A program made the position numbers and the translations under genes. The notes under the pieces are model-generated. The model had not been told where the DNA came from. It did no database searches and saw nothing but the letters and a program-made list of their open reading frames with translations. Shown here piece by piece: positions 1 through 12,501 of a DNA stretch of 64,000 nt. Each line of letters opens with the position of its first letter. Position 1 is the stretch's first letter. The DNA is taken from positions 5,208,001-5,272,000 of the forward strand of contig OZ059895.1 of assembly GCA_964057225.1 (NCBI GenBank). The letters run 5' to 3'. Origin of the DNA: Auanema rhodensis (taxonomy: Eukaryota > Nematoda > Chromadorea > Rhabditida > Rhabditidae).

Positions 1-3000
1 ACCTCCCAAGTAAAATAGAATATTAAAATTAAAACGGGAAACACGAAACACGAAAAGTTCGGCTATATGCGTGAGGTAAATAGGGAAAATGATTTTTAAT
101 TCAAAAATGCTCAAGAGCGGTTGTTTTTCAATAAAACCTTCAGGTTTTCTAGATAAAAACGACAATAAGTGTATGAAGAATAGGATAAACGTAAAAAAAA
201 CTATTATGCAAGCCAAGACCAACTGTGGTGTAGAGGAACTGCAGCGTTTACCGCAGAATGAAAGAGAACGGAAGGAGGTCGTAGACGTTGCTATCCTCTT
301 CATCGTGGACGTCAACGTCAAGACCGACACAGCGATATGCCCGTTGTCTATTAGAGAAGAGATCAAGCAGCGACGACACCCGATGAAACCTCCGAAAAAT
401 GACGGAACGGGGACGATTAAAACCTATCAGACAAGAAACGATAATCCAACGCCTATAAGGATTTGTTGTATAAAAATTGAAAAAATCCCGAAATGTAGTA
501 TTAAACTTACTATTGCATTACTTTAGCAAGCTTATACCCCTAAATTCGGACGATGCATATGTCATAAGGAGCAAAACGGAGAACATTGAAAAAAAAGAAA
601 AAAAGCCTTTGAACCTAACTTTTCAAAAAAAGGTAGCTCTTTTTGGTCATGGATAAAATAGAAAAATTTAATTACCTTTACTAACAATAAGTTTTGTATA
701 GATGCTTAGTAATAACATAAGATCAAAAGGCATATGAAACTAAAAAGACAACCATTTTTCAAAAAATTGCTCGAGTTTCTTGAAATTTCATGAATTATGA
801 TCTAAAAAATCGTTTTTTTTTTCATAATCATGGTGGAAAACGGTATAGAAATGGTATTTAACTATGCATAAAGGCTAATAGAATAAAGAATACTCTCATT
901 CATCACTATTCAACATCTTCCCTTTTTATCAGTATAATAACAGGCTTTAGTTAACATTTAGAAAATTCAAAGAAAAAATGAAAGGTTAATAACAAAACAC
1001 CTATACTACTGACAGATATGTGATAAGCCAAAGGTTGGGATCGAGGTATTCAGAATCCAAGGATCCATAGACCAATGCATAATTCATTGGATGGCTATTC
1101 AAGTGATCGTAAAAGTGATGGAACGATTATCGATTTAAGTTTGTGAAGACGAGAAAAACGTGCTTATTTGGCTGGATATGGTTTCAAAAGAATAGCCGTA
1201 GTATATAGGTGAACATGTGTTCACATAAATGAGTGAAAAGAAAGAAGCAAAAAGAGTAAACGTAAATTCAATTTAAAAAAGAAAAATAGTATACGAACAG
1301 TTTCAATATAATTTCAATAATACGTAAAAAGAGCAAGAACAAAAACAAAACGAACTCAAAATAAAATAAGAAGATCGAACATTATTTGCTAACGGTGATC
1401 GAAGAACATCTAGTTTAAAGAAAAAGTACGACATTATCGAAAACCCAGTTTCAATGACTTCAACTATAACTCAAATGAAACAAAAAAGATCAACCCACCA
1501 AATATTTAGTGCCTAGTTCACTTAATATATATATATATGCATGTATTTACTTATTGGTAACCGGGACGGGGGAATAAGAAGAAAGGCAAGAAAGAAAGAA
1601 AAGTATACCTCCAGAAAAAGCCATTAAGCTAGAAATAAACGACGAAGCGTGCAAGGCCAGCACCCAGTAGAATCTCTCGTGTCGCTGCCGTGCATGTTAA
1701 TTATGATCAGACAACGTATGGCAAATAAATGAAGGCAATCGACGGAGCGTTCAAAATTTCAGTACTTGGGAGCAAAGAGAACGGAGAGGAGGGTCAAGCA
1801 AAACGAAAAAATGAAAATCCTAGAAATGATTCATGCAATGGCAGGCAAGTCTATCATACGTCCATCTGTCCAAGTAGAGGCATGATTGAACACAACTAAA
1901 GAGTAGAAGAATTGAACAAACTCGGAGACTCGTGTCCAGAGCCTTGAAAATATTTGGAAACCACGAAAAATGACAAAAGAGAAGCCATAAGAACTTTGCA
2001 ATATGAAGAAAGAGATGGAAAGCAGACAGAGTTGCTCTGTTTAGAAAAAGCTGGAAGAGATGATTTCACTGAAGAGGAAGGGAAAAAGAAGCTTTGGAAA
2101 TGAGCCAAATGTCAACTTTGAGAAGAGCTGGTGTAATCACACGTATTGAAGAAGAAGAGGAAGCAAGAGGAGAGTAGCGAGAGAAAAGAAGAAGAAAACT
2201 GAACCAAGGCTTGATGTGCTATTCAGTTTAAGCTAGAAGAGAAATATCATAGAGTGAGAACATCATGAGCTAAGAAAAGCGGAGTAGTTATTAGCACATC
2301 AAGAAAACCGCGGAAGAATGAAGACTATTTTTCAAACAAGCAACAACATGCCCAACAGATACCAGACGTATTGGCTTTTTCAGAAGCAAACGCTCTTTGA
2401 AGTTTATGGCGATGAAGGGATTTCTATTATAAACGTAAAAAAAATATAGAACTAAGAAAAATAATAGCTATATATTAAAATAAATTACACAAGAAAGTCA
2501 AATAAGCATAACAATTTTTTTTCGTTTTATGATTGAAAACAGAGTGAAATTGAAAAAAATGTCTTGGATAGAAAATTTGAGTGCGAACAGCAGAACAGCT
2601 TGAGACAGAAAATCAGTCTGACAGACGACATGCTTGCAACATGATAATAAACGAGTAGACAAGTGAAGAAAAAAGTCAAAAACTGAAACTATGAATAATT
2701 ATAAGAGGAATATTATTTTAAATATACAAATAACATACATAAAAGTATGATATAATACAGAAAAAATTTCAAATCCTAAGATACCATGAATTCTATTTGT
2801 TGGTGATTTCTCGTACGAGGCAAACAGTTCTGATTATACTTACGTACAAAGCGAACCGATACATAAAGGATACACAAGATATTGCGAACAGCAAGGATGA
2901 GCCAGTGCAAAACTTTCAGTTCTTTCTTAAAGTTGACAATAGAAACTAATGAATTGTTGCTTTTGAAAACCAAAAGAAGCTAGCTAGTAGCTACTCTCAC

Positions 3001-4103
3001 TAATATTTCCTTTGTCCATCAATTTGTTTTATACGTTAAATGGCTACTTGCCCGCCCAAAAACCAATCTGACTCGTCTGCACTCACATAAATTTTCTTTT
3101 TATTGCAGGTGGGTTAGATGAAATAAACATTTCGATCGATATTGCATTTGCACGTTTATTAACAAGTAAGATCACTCTCGTTTCTTATCAACTATATCTC
3201 ATAACTATCTAATCACCGTTTATATATTATGTAACTCAACTATCCTTAAGAGGCATATAGACAGCTCGTTCAAACTTGCAACTTCTGGCGAATAATTCAT
3301 AATTCACCACATCAATATACGTTAAAATATAGAACATTGTAAAAAAACGAAGAGCATAAATATCAAACTTAGTATTATAGTATTTTTTCAACAAGTCAAT
3401 GCTTGCAAACTTCATTGAATAATATTGAATTTTTTCATATCTTTGTTTCAACAATATTTTAAATTTACTGAGGTTTTTCATGAGGAAATGCGGTTAGTTG
3501 ATAAATCTTTAAGAAAAGATGAGGTAGTAGTAATAAATAAAAAGCTCTAATCAAACATTCAAATATACGAGGATAAGAATCATCACATTTGGCTCATAAC
3601 GTCAAAGTTAACATTGTCATTTGTTATCATTAGGGTGGTCAACAGCTGTGATACCAAGAATGATTAATGTATAGAAACTAATGACATAAAATTCAAATTT
3701 ACCTCTCAAACGGCTGTCAATATTGAAAAGATTTTAGCAATTTTGTGCCGAAACATAATTGATCTAATCTAAGATTGATAACCACATCAAGTATAATACT
3801 TTAAAACTTTTAAAGCTTTATTACTTAAAATGAAAAAAAAGACTTATAAAAATGACAATATATACATTATACAACATAAATTCTCTTATACAACTTATTT
3901 ATATTACTACACAACGCTGAAACAACCATTGGATACCCAATATATATATTAGTACATAAGCTGCAACTGTAAAAAAGTGAAAACCTTAATATTAAAATCA
4001 CGATGAAAAAGTGACTAGATGTGTCGATACACAGAGTAAGACTGAGTGATAGGAATGAGTAATTAAAAAACACCTTTGAAGGTTAAAAAGGCCTTGGTGC
4101 ATA
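1..4103. other. Unassigned, probably non-coding region
   Basis: I find no reading frame here that resembles a known family or joins into a multi-exon gene. From about 540 to 2700 the plus strand is strongly enriched in A and G and contains very long purine runs. This is the mirror image of the T-rich introns of the plus-strand genes further right, so the stretch could be an intron or UTR of a minus-strand gene whose exons lie left of the window. The longest open frame (89-526, +) is basic and shows no recognisable domain. An 81-codon minus-strand frame at 3236-3481 is AT-driven and hydrophobic. Neither is called a gene. Confidence 0.4.
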
Positions 4104-7100
4104 TTAGTCTTCATATACCGTGCTGATTGAAGTACTTGGTGGAGAACTTGTAGCGGTTCTCAAAATAATATGAGCCAGACGAGACCTGCCTATGCTAGTC
4201 AACGCTTCAACTACACTTGGCCATTCCTTACGAGCTGCTTGTGCCAGAATGAAACAGCCCTATATTCAATATTAATATTATAGGTCGTGCAATATAATAA
4301 CACTCACTGTATCTTCCTCCTGAAGATGTGATACCCATTTACCAATCAGCTCTTTCGGGTCCTCTAAACCCATTTTAGCATAAACTATACTTTTAGACCA
4401 GTGTTTTTGTGATTGCAGATATTTACAAGCATCGGCCCCAGCTCCAACTAAGAACAGCAACTCCACACCATCTAAAGATAAATTTATTTCTTGTTTGGAA
4501 AAGAAAATATAGAAATCTACCTTCAATCATATCAGAAGCTATTAAATTTGTAGCTATCAGCTTGATTAATGAACGTGATTGTTCACTTTCTTGACTAGAC
4601 ACGAGTAAAGCAGCCTAATCAAATATTGTAAATATAATTATTTTTAAAAGTTTTACCTTCATACTGGCATGGCGCAAATCAGGGCTAGCAATTAGTCGAT
4701 CCACAGCTCTCTCCTATCAATGAAGCACTAGTAAATTGCGTATTATTAGACCAAACCTTGGCTTTCCCTCCTGTTACCACAGCTCTCTCAACTATCCTGC
4801 TCTCCATGGCATCGGATGCTGCACATGCCGCACAAGTAACTCTCAACTCTCTTTCCTAGAGTGAATATGTTAATAAATAAAAGAAATTTTGAAATATACC
4901 TTGAAAACATCATTAGGCCAGAAAAGTTGTAAAACAGGCGGCAATTGAGCTTTACCTTCGGAAGAATCGATTGCAAATTTAACAATTTCCAACAATAGAA
5001 AACCAAAAGTATCTCCAAGGAAGCGACATAATAAGGATTCGTTGAGTACCGATGTTAGATCGATTTTCCCGTTATCTACTAATGGTCTACAAGCTTTTTT
5101 TCGTAATATCCAAGACAACGCATCTCCTTCACTTTCACCAATGTCAAAATCGTGAACAATTTTATCAACACTAGTGGGACTCATGAGAAGGGGAATATCT
5201 AAACTAAGGTTAAGTATTAATAAGCTTTTGAAAATACAAAACCTTTTTCACTGACAGAGTTATTTTTCAAGGAGCTGGGTAGAAATCGAAAAACATTATC
5301 ATTGGTTAGAAGTATAGGTGAAATTCCGCATAAATCCATATCCAATGCAGCTCTAGAGGATTCAATGTTAACTTCTTGAATTCGAATAAGAGCTTCAGTA
5401 TCCCATATTACTAACTCCCTGAAGAAGAAAAAAGTTTCAATTGATAACTTTTAAAAACCTCTGATGTAATACTGCCAGAGAATGATCGCCTGCTAATCGT
5501 GAAAAGCACATTCGAAGAACAGGGAAACGAGAAGCACGTACATGTCTCGACTGTTTTCGTCCTAAGTCCCAAACCTATACATGAAAAATCAAACAAACAA
5601 ATATAAAAAAGTAATATACAGCTATTCTTCCGTCGGCATCTCCCATAGCTAGCATATCATCTTTCCACGCCATGCTTCTTATAGTCCAACCCCCACTTTT
5701 CCACTAAACAGAATCAGAGACTATGAAAATCTAGTAAGCAATACCTGAGTATTGACTTCTTTACCGTCTTTAACATGTAGGCCTTTAACTGCGACATGAT
5801 ATAATCGATTTTCTGAAAGTTACTATTCGTAATCAAAGTTAAAGAATAAATGAACATACCAGAATCAAGAACAACAAGATTTTCTCTGTAAACACTTTGC
5901 AAACTGCTCTCTGTCATTTTCATTCCATGATGTTTACTAGACCAAGCCTAAAATCTCTATTTATTTAAATTTGTATCAAAAATAGTAAACCATATCTACA
6001 ATCAATGGGCAAGTTCGACTCATTTTTCTTAGGAGCTTAAAAGTCTTCAAATCCCAGATCTCTAAAGGCTCTCGCTGAAATGCCAATGCAAGATAGCAAC
6101 TGAAACATTCAAATAGACTCAAAAATAAAATAAGCCATACTGATAATAAGAAACTCTAACAAGGCTAACGGGAGATTCATCGTATTCTGGGCGAATGCGT
6201 CTACTTATTCCTGTAAATTGAACGAAATATTTTCTTTTCTATTTTCTCACTATTGTACAAACCTGTTCTAATGTCTGTGGCATAAATATCATTGCGAACA
6301 ATATGAGTTGTACTTAAAGCATGATTATAACCTGCAGTAAGAATAGTATATGCACCACCCCATTCCAAGCTTCTAAAAATATAAATAAAAAATAGAAGTC
6401 TAGGAAAGATGAGTAAACCTGATGGGAGACGATTGAACATAAAATTCACGGATGATCTTTGAAGTAAACACCTCCACTAAATGTACAGTTCCAGCATGCG
6501 TTCCCACAGCTGCAACATGTGCTGCACCAAAATCAGAACTGGCTAAAAAAGAAAATATACTTATAGATACGTGCATTAAAGCTTATACCAAAACTATCAT
6601 CTCCAGATTTTCCTAATTCATCCATTGGCCTCATTCGCACGCAACCAACTGTACTACTCAGTGAGCCAATAAAGCCTGTTTGGAAAAGTCTTAAAGGAGC
6701 CAGCGATGTTGTGGCTAATGTTCCATCGAATTTCAAATATTCATCGAGAAAGCTCTTCATATAATGAGTAGGACTGTTCTCAGTGTTCTAAAACAGTGAA
6801 ATTTAGAGAACAAGTATTACCTACTTACTAATTGCCAAAACACTATTTTTCCACTGTTATACAACGTTGCTAAAGTTGATTGAGTTACAGGACATAATGC
6901 TGAGCCTACAACTCGTTGTTGAGCACTATGTCTATGGGTTTCAGTGGACGCTATCTACAAAGCAAAAATTAACAATGTAATATAAAGATGCGTCTATTAC
7001 CTTCTGAAAATCGAAACGAGCATCAGCACGATCATCATTGGAACAATATGTACCGACACGCAATGTGATTGAACCATTAGACTGCACAGTATATAAAGCA

Positions 7101-8086
7101 TCTCGAAGAGAGCAAGAGTTGAAGGAAATAAAATTAGATTCCATTGTTATTTGAGTTAGAACAACACACAGTTCCGTATCAAATAGCATTAACTAAACTA
7201 TTCAAAATTAACTATTTAGATTTGTCGAAATTATGACCTGCTGGTTCACAACAGCTAACAATGAGTTTTTATAAGCTTTATGATATCCCAGATATTGAAT
7301 GCTTGTATTAACTCCAGAAGAATCAGAGAGACTGACAAAGTATCCATTGTTAAAAGGTTCCTTATTCTTATTAATATCTCGCACAATAATAAGTGAACTT
7401 CCCATAGAAGCAACTGAATAAAACCATTTTGTTCCGTATTGTTATAAAAACTTACAGACAAGTTCCTTATTATTGAAAGGATCAAGTGCCATATTAAATA
7501 AGCTGTGGGTATATGTATGTGACCAGATTTTTTCTCCTTTTAATGTGTCCCACATTACGAGAGTGTTTCCAGAATGCAATGCCAATAAACTATTCATAGA
7601 ATCAATGGTAGAGACATACCATGTCATCGCTATAAAGTTTGTTGTCAACTTTTGAAGTTTTATTTCAACCTAACCTAAAACATTTGTTCCGGCCAAAGTG
7701 AAATGAGCCGTTCGCACAGCTGTGAAAGCATCTGTTATGACAATCTGCCCACCGATATCAGAAGATGCTAGTAGAGTAGCATTGTTCTTTCCAAACTCTC
7801 CGTAGATACTTGATGGTGCCCAAGAAATCTAGAACTATTATTAACTTTTACAGTTATGCTAGAATCCATACATTCTCAACAGCTGCGGAATGATGTTCTA
7901 AGGTTTGGATTCGTTTACATGTTGCAACATCAACAATTAATATTGCGTTATGTGATCCATAAGCAATAACACCAGAAGAATTCCTGAAGAACAATTACCA
8001 TTTAAATAGAATATCCTTGCTATAACAAACCAATCTATACAAAATTTATTACTGGGATGTAAAGCTCCAGGTAAAGATAAAGGCAT
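4104..8086 (-). CDS. WDR11: WDR11-like WD40 repeat protein
   Basis: Multi-exon minus-strand gene with many introns of about 45-60 bp. It begins MPLSLPGALHPSNKFCIDW, matching the WDR11 N-terminus (LTGAL-H-NK-A-DW), and ends in VYED at a TAA. Repeated WD40-type strands run through the first two thirds (for example the LLAS-D-GGQI-I-D blade, and SNGSITLRVG, which matches ENGCITLRV in human WDR11). The last exons match the WDR11 alpha-helical tail: GADACKYLQSQKHWSKSIVY, then a KWVSHL segment. Estimated length is about 1,000 residues against 1,224 in human. In mammals WDR11 forms a complex that captures AP-1-derived vesicles at the trans-Golgi network, and it is linked to Hedgehog signalling and reproductive hormone disorders; a similar trafficking role is inferred here. 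It diverges from the coiled-coil gene at 8537. Exon-by-exon borders were not all verified. Confidence 0.85.
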
Positions 8087-8194
8087 TATCTATTCTACAG
8101 TACAACTTGAAAAGTGAAATTCCATATAGATATGAATCTTGAGGGATGCTTGTTTTCCAATATGTATTAGTAGAATTAATATTCTATTTCCAAG

Positions 8195-8425
8195 CTACAG
8201 TTCCTCAAAGTGATAGTGAGCACACAAAAAAGGAGTTCGTGGATCGTAATTTGGTCCCGGCGCGATCATCGCAATAGTCCACAATAGCGTCGTTTTTGGC
8301 ACGCTACTAATGTAGATTTGAATTTCTCTGGCACGCCTTATATGGAAAGCTTGAGTATTTGACCATTTTATCTCATATATTTCGAGTATATCTTTTATTA
8401 TTATGTCGTTAAAGTTATTAATCAT
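8195..8425 (-). CDS. Possible small single-exon protein, 76 aa
   Basis: ATG-initiated open frame between the starts of the WDR11-like gene and the coiled-coil gene. The C-terminal half (residues about 40-76) is less AT-biased than the flanks and codes for a plausible protein surface: TLLWTIAMIAPGPNYDPRTP, then a Cys/His-containing end. It ends about 110 bp upstream of the WDR11-like start on the same strand, a spacing typical of nematode operon partners. I do not recognise a family. It may equally be a chance frame in the 450-bp divergent promoter region, or one exon of a spliced gene. Confidence 0.3.
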   Translation of the reverse strand: MINNFNDIIIKDILEIYEIKWSNTQAFHIRRAREIQIYISSVPKTTLLWTIAMIAPGPNYDPRTPFLCAHYHFEEL

Positions 8426-8536
8426 AATTTAATTTAAGTTTCATTCAAATTAGATCATTCTTTTTTTCAGATTTAAGAGTTCCCCGTAGATAATATAACT
8501 AATGTACTAACTTGTAATATAAGAATATAACTGAAG

Positions 8537-10350
8537 ATGTCGTTTATGCGTATGTTTAAGTCTACTAAGAAGAATGGTAATAAGGAAAATATTCCCACTA
8601 TGGTAAATCCGATTCAATAACGGTGCCTAATTTTAAAATTATTCAGGAGAGAATTTGTGAGAGGGATTCTTTCCGCGTCCCTCCTGTAAATAGCTCCTTT
8701 GGCGGAGGTGTATATGCTGGGGAAATTAAAAATGCCCAAATAATAAATCCGTATTCAATAGTAACAGCTCCTAAAAAAACCAAAGGTATGTAAAAATTTT
8801 CGAACCTTTTTATATGAGTGTTCAGGTCCTCGTTCTTGCCCAGGAGCACCCATGGATTCTAGATCCGAACGCAATAGCAGACATTCAGAAAATTACTTAA
8901 ACCCAAACCACAGTATGAGACCTTTTAATGATAGACACGTAAACAGTTCAGTTAGGTACGAGAATATACGGGGACACAGAAGGCATGAGTAAGTTATTTC
9001 TTTTTATCAAAAATTCAAGTTTTACTTTTATAGAACTTCACAACGAAGTTACATGGCGGATATAATTAATCGTAGTAGTATCAAAGAGGACCCGAGAGAT
9101 CAATACTATGAAAGTTTTCCGGAATCTGAAGACGAAGAGCAAGATATACGCATCAGAATGGTAGGCTAATCTATCTGTTGTTTTTATATTGGTTTTTTAA
9201 AGTTGGAATCTAAAATCGGAAAACTACAAAGGAGATATCACGAAGATGTAAAACATCTAAAAAGAGAAATAGAAATTAGTCGTGATGAAGTAGAGCATTA
9301 CAAGTAAGTCGTTACTCTATGACAGGAGTTCATTTTCACACTTACAGGAGAAATTTCGAGAGACAATCGAGAGCTTACTTAAATGCTAAGAAGAGTTTAG
9401 ATTTAGAAAAACAGCAAATACACCGCTTAAAGAAAGCTTTGCAACAATCTAATTCTCGTGTACTAGAACTCGAAGATATGCTAGCTTCGGGTAATGATAA
9501 TTCGTTACTCATGTGCTCTTATGATGCAGGTATCACTAACTGTTCTAACGTTTTCTATTAATTATTTAGTAGGAGGTCTTTGCTCTGCAACAGCGGGAGC
9601 AGGAGAAGCTTTGTGTGCAATGGGAGACCATATTGGCGAGATAAACGAGATGGTTAATTCTAGTACACCTAGTATTTCCATGTTCCAAGAAGGAAAGGAT
9701 GATTTTGATACTCAGGATGAGGTAGTATAGTTTTTCATTTTATCATTGTTAGTAATTGGTTTTAGGTACGGAACTTTCGAACAGTTGAAATCGAAGAAGG
9801 TGAGGAAGACTATGAAACTCCACCTATTGAAAATCCAAGAGATGCTTGCTCTCCAGTAGAAATGAATTGTATCTCGAATTCCCCTATTATGATGACCAAA
9901 ACTCCCAAATTAGCCAAATCTCTTTCTGATACGGATCTCAACTGTATATCTACTGGGATAGTGGAAATCCAACCTGTCAATCCAGAGTCAATTGTTCCAC
10001 GTAGATCATTTCAAAAAGACCTGTATGCTAAGGTATTTTACAACACTGTTATTATATGACACTTATAACTTTTTCAGGCACAAGCTCAATTTCAGTCTGA
10101 ACTGACCTCTGAATCATCTGATGATGAAACGTATAAAGTTATTGAAAAGCAACTTAAGAAGAAAGGAGGTCTTGTAAAATTTCAACCGCCCAGACCGCAA
10201 GTGCAACCGAGACACTATAAAAAATACGGGAAAAACGAACGAAATGCTCTAGCAGAATTCGAATATCTACAGGATCTTTCTTCAGATGTCAGTGGAATGC
10301 TCTCAAGCCCCGATGTGGGAAGCCTTAAAAGTCATGTGAAATGTATATAA
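8537..10350 (+). CDS. Unrecognised coiled-coil protein with KEN-box-like motif
   Basis: Exons join cleanly in phase from ATG at 8537 to TAA at 10348-10350, for a product of roughly 430 residues. The first exon reads MSFMRMFKSTKKNGNKENIP, containing a KEN motif of the kind used as an APC/C degron. A Ser/Arg/Asn-rich low-complexity stretch follows. Then comes a strongly predicted coiled coil of about 80 residues (from LESKIGKLQRRYHEDVKHLK through the LEKQQIHRLKKALQQ segment). The C-terminal half is acidic and Ser/Pro-rich, with TP and SP sites (MTKTPKLAKSLSDTDLN, SSPDVGSL). A strong acceptor (ttctttttttcag, ending near 8470) lies about 66 nt before the ATG, consistent with trans-splicing or a 5' UTR intron. 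I cannot assign a family. A cytoskeletal, centrosomal or cell-cycle scaffold is a guess from composition only. It converges tail to tail with the EME1-like gene, 163 bp away. Confidence 0.75.
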
Positions 10351-10513
10351 TATCATTTTTATACTGATGGATTGTTTGAGACTTTGTATTATTATACTTT
10401 GTACTTTGTAATATGTTCTGAAAACGTTGTAATATGAATATCACCTTGTAATACGAGTTTTATGTGCATGATATGGACGAATAAAGTTTCAACACGGGAA
10501 AGCTTGTAACATC

Positions 10514-12109
10514 TTATTCGGCAATTTGGGTGCCTGTGAAATCTGTTAAAATCATATACAGCCTATGAGCTAATGCAGGACCTAATCGTCGACCGTTCTC
10601 GCACATAATATCAGCCAACTCTTTCATGGAATCCAAATAGCCTTTTTCTCCATATTTTTTGCCAGCTTTAATGGGATCAGGAATACTTTTTACAATAGCT
10701 CTCCTTTGTGCATCTCCTGATCGCCATAAGGTTGATAGCATTTTATTCCACCAATCGGCAACCAGAACATCACGACTCTCTTCACGAAGGCCCTTAACAA
10801 AATTTTCACAGTTGATGAAAGATAAAAACTTTAAATAACCTTCTCACTATCTAAACAGAAATCTTTATCGCATTGGGAGCTCTCACAATGCACTCGCTTG
10901 GACAAGCCTCGGATCATCTAATCTTCAAATATCTCATGTTTCATTAGAAAAACCCTACCTGAGCCAGAAAAAGTGCGAACTCAGAAGATGTGTTGAAAAA
11001 GTGAATTTGAGCCCTATACCGCTCAAAAATATTTAATCCTATTTCCATAACCTAGATGAAATTAAAGTATTTGTCAACTAAAAAGCAAAGAAAACTTTTT
11101 TAGACTGCACATTATGAGCGCCAAAACACAGAATGAAACATTCGGCATTTTGTAAAGGATATGTATTAATCTGCTGTTCAATAAAACTATTAATAGTTTG
11201 AGACGAAACCATGTCTTTGAAAGTACTACCTGGTACAAACACACCAAAAACATGCTGATAACTCTAAAACACTTCCAATAAAGAAACTTTTCTCATAACT
11301 TGCCATGTATTCAAATCTTTCAATATGTCCATTCTCTTCAGAAACTTCAACACACTTCCGTTTCCATTCAACTCTTGTACCAATATCAGAATCAATTACA
11401 AGCTGACTTTCAATTTTTCTATCAAGAAATAACATTCTTGTTTGAACAACGCAGTCATCTGAAAGAAAAATGAACCTTTGGAAGCTATCAAATATTCACC
11501 TAGCATAGCGCAGATTTCATTTCCAATATGGCAATAAATATAGTTCTCCGCTTTGGTATTAATAGAAGCTGCTGCTTCTCTCTCTATTCTTCGTTTTAGT
11601 TTTTCTCTCTATATGAAAATTATTTTACTCGTAAAATTGTTGTTGATTACCTCCTTTTCTTGTTTTGCTTGGATGCGTGCCGCTTTTTTTTCATCACGCT
11701 CCTGTTGCTTAATGAGCTAAAACTGGCTGTGAACTTAGTTAAATATCAAATTATAACTACCTTTTCATGAGATATCTCTTCTTTTGTTTTTCGTTTCGTA
11801 GTAATAGGTTTCGGTGGTTGAATTTCAGATAAAACTATGTCCTTATTAGTTAAAAAATCAAAACTATCTTCAAGTAGCAATAAAGGGTTTATTTCATTCG
11901 GTCTTAAAAACTATGCGTATTATATAACACCAGACGACATACCTAGAGTTATTTGTACTTGGATTGTTTTCCCTGTTAATTCCAGAAGGATGATGTATAC
12001 TGTCTTCAATACAAATTATATCAGAGTCATCATTCGGCATCTGTTGTTGCGAATTATATTCTAACTCAACATTACTATCACTCAAAACAACAATCTCACA
12101 TTCTTGCAT
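10514..12109 (-). CDS. EME1: EME1-like partner subunit of MUS81 structure-specific endonuclease
   Basis: Begins MQECEIVVLSDSN and ends ILTDFTGTQIAE at TAA. An acidic N-terminus (DDSDIICIEDS) is followed by a charged helix (EEISHEK...ERDEKKAARIQAKQEKE...KLKRRIEREAAAS) of the type that precedes the nuclease fold in EME1. Next come a segment matching the EME1 ERCC4-like domain (VEWKRKCVEV, against VTWRRR) and an HFFNTSSEFALFLAQ stretch matching the FTCAFTKAVAE region. The C-terminal helix-hairpin-helix end contains GRRLGPALAHRLYMILT, close to RRIGPELSRRIYLQMTT of human EME1. By analogy it is the non-catalytic partner that positions MUS81 on branched DNA in the nucleus. At an estimated 430 residues it is shorter than human EME1 (about 570). 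A TTTCAG acceptor lies one base before the ATG. Confidence 0.75.
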
Positions 12110-12110
12110 G

Positions 12111-12118
12111 CTGAAATT
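12111..12118 (-). promoter_or_regulatory. Candidate spliced-leader acceptor of EME1-like gene
   Basis: On the minus strand the sequence reads AATTTCAG, one base (C), then the ATG. No upstream exon is needed for the protein, so this is best read as a trans-splice acceptor. Confidence 0.5.
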
Positions 12119-12501
12119 ATTACAATTCGTCTATGAAACAAGTAGTGATATCGAATTTATAAGATTTGAAAATAATTAAATCCCTCCATCTTGAATTTCT
12201 CCTCAGGACCAATATTGAAACATCAAGTATTAGAAGGTGAGAAATATGCTTTATCCTCCATGAAGAATAATATGATAAAACGTTCATTGATGAATGTAAA
12301 TAATATAACTTGGTACTTATTGGATAACGAGCATTACTGCATCAGAAGTATAATGGATGTGTTTATTATTGTTATCATACTGATAAACATAGCTCGTGTT
12401 AATTGCAATTTAACCATGCTGAATATTGAATACACCAAAACGAATTATTCATTCTTTCAGATAAATTAAAAATAACGAATACAAAAATACCAGCAGTACA
12501 T
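12119..12501. other. Gap between EME1-like and RmlB/RmlD-like genes
   Basis: About 380 bp of AT-rich sequence. It holds a 92-codon plus-strand frame (12191-12469, starting TTG) that is hydrophobic and matches nothing I know. I see no convincing gene here. Confidence 0.5.

Noticed and set aside
89-526. 145-codon plus-strand frame at the left edge
   Set aside because: Low-complexity, Lys/Arg-rich, with no domain and no splice context; the opposite strand reads equally plausibly in parts.
12191-12469. 92-codon plus-strand frame in the gap between two minus-strand genes
   Set aside because: It starts with TTG, is AT-driven and hydrophobic, and shows no conservation that I can recognise.
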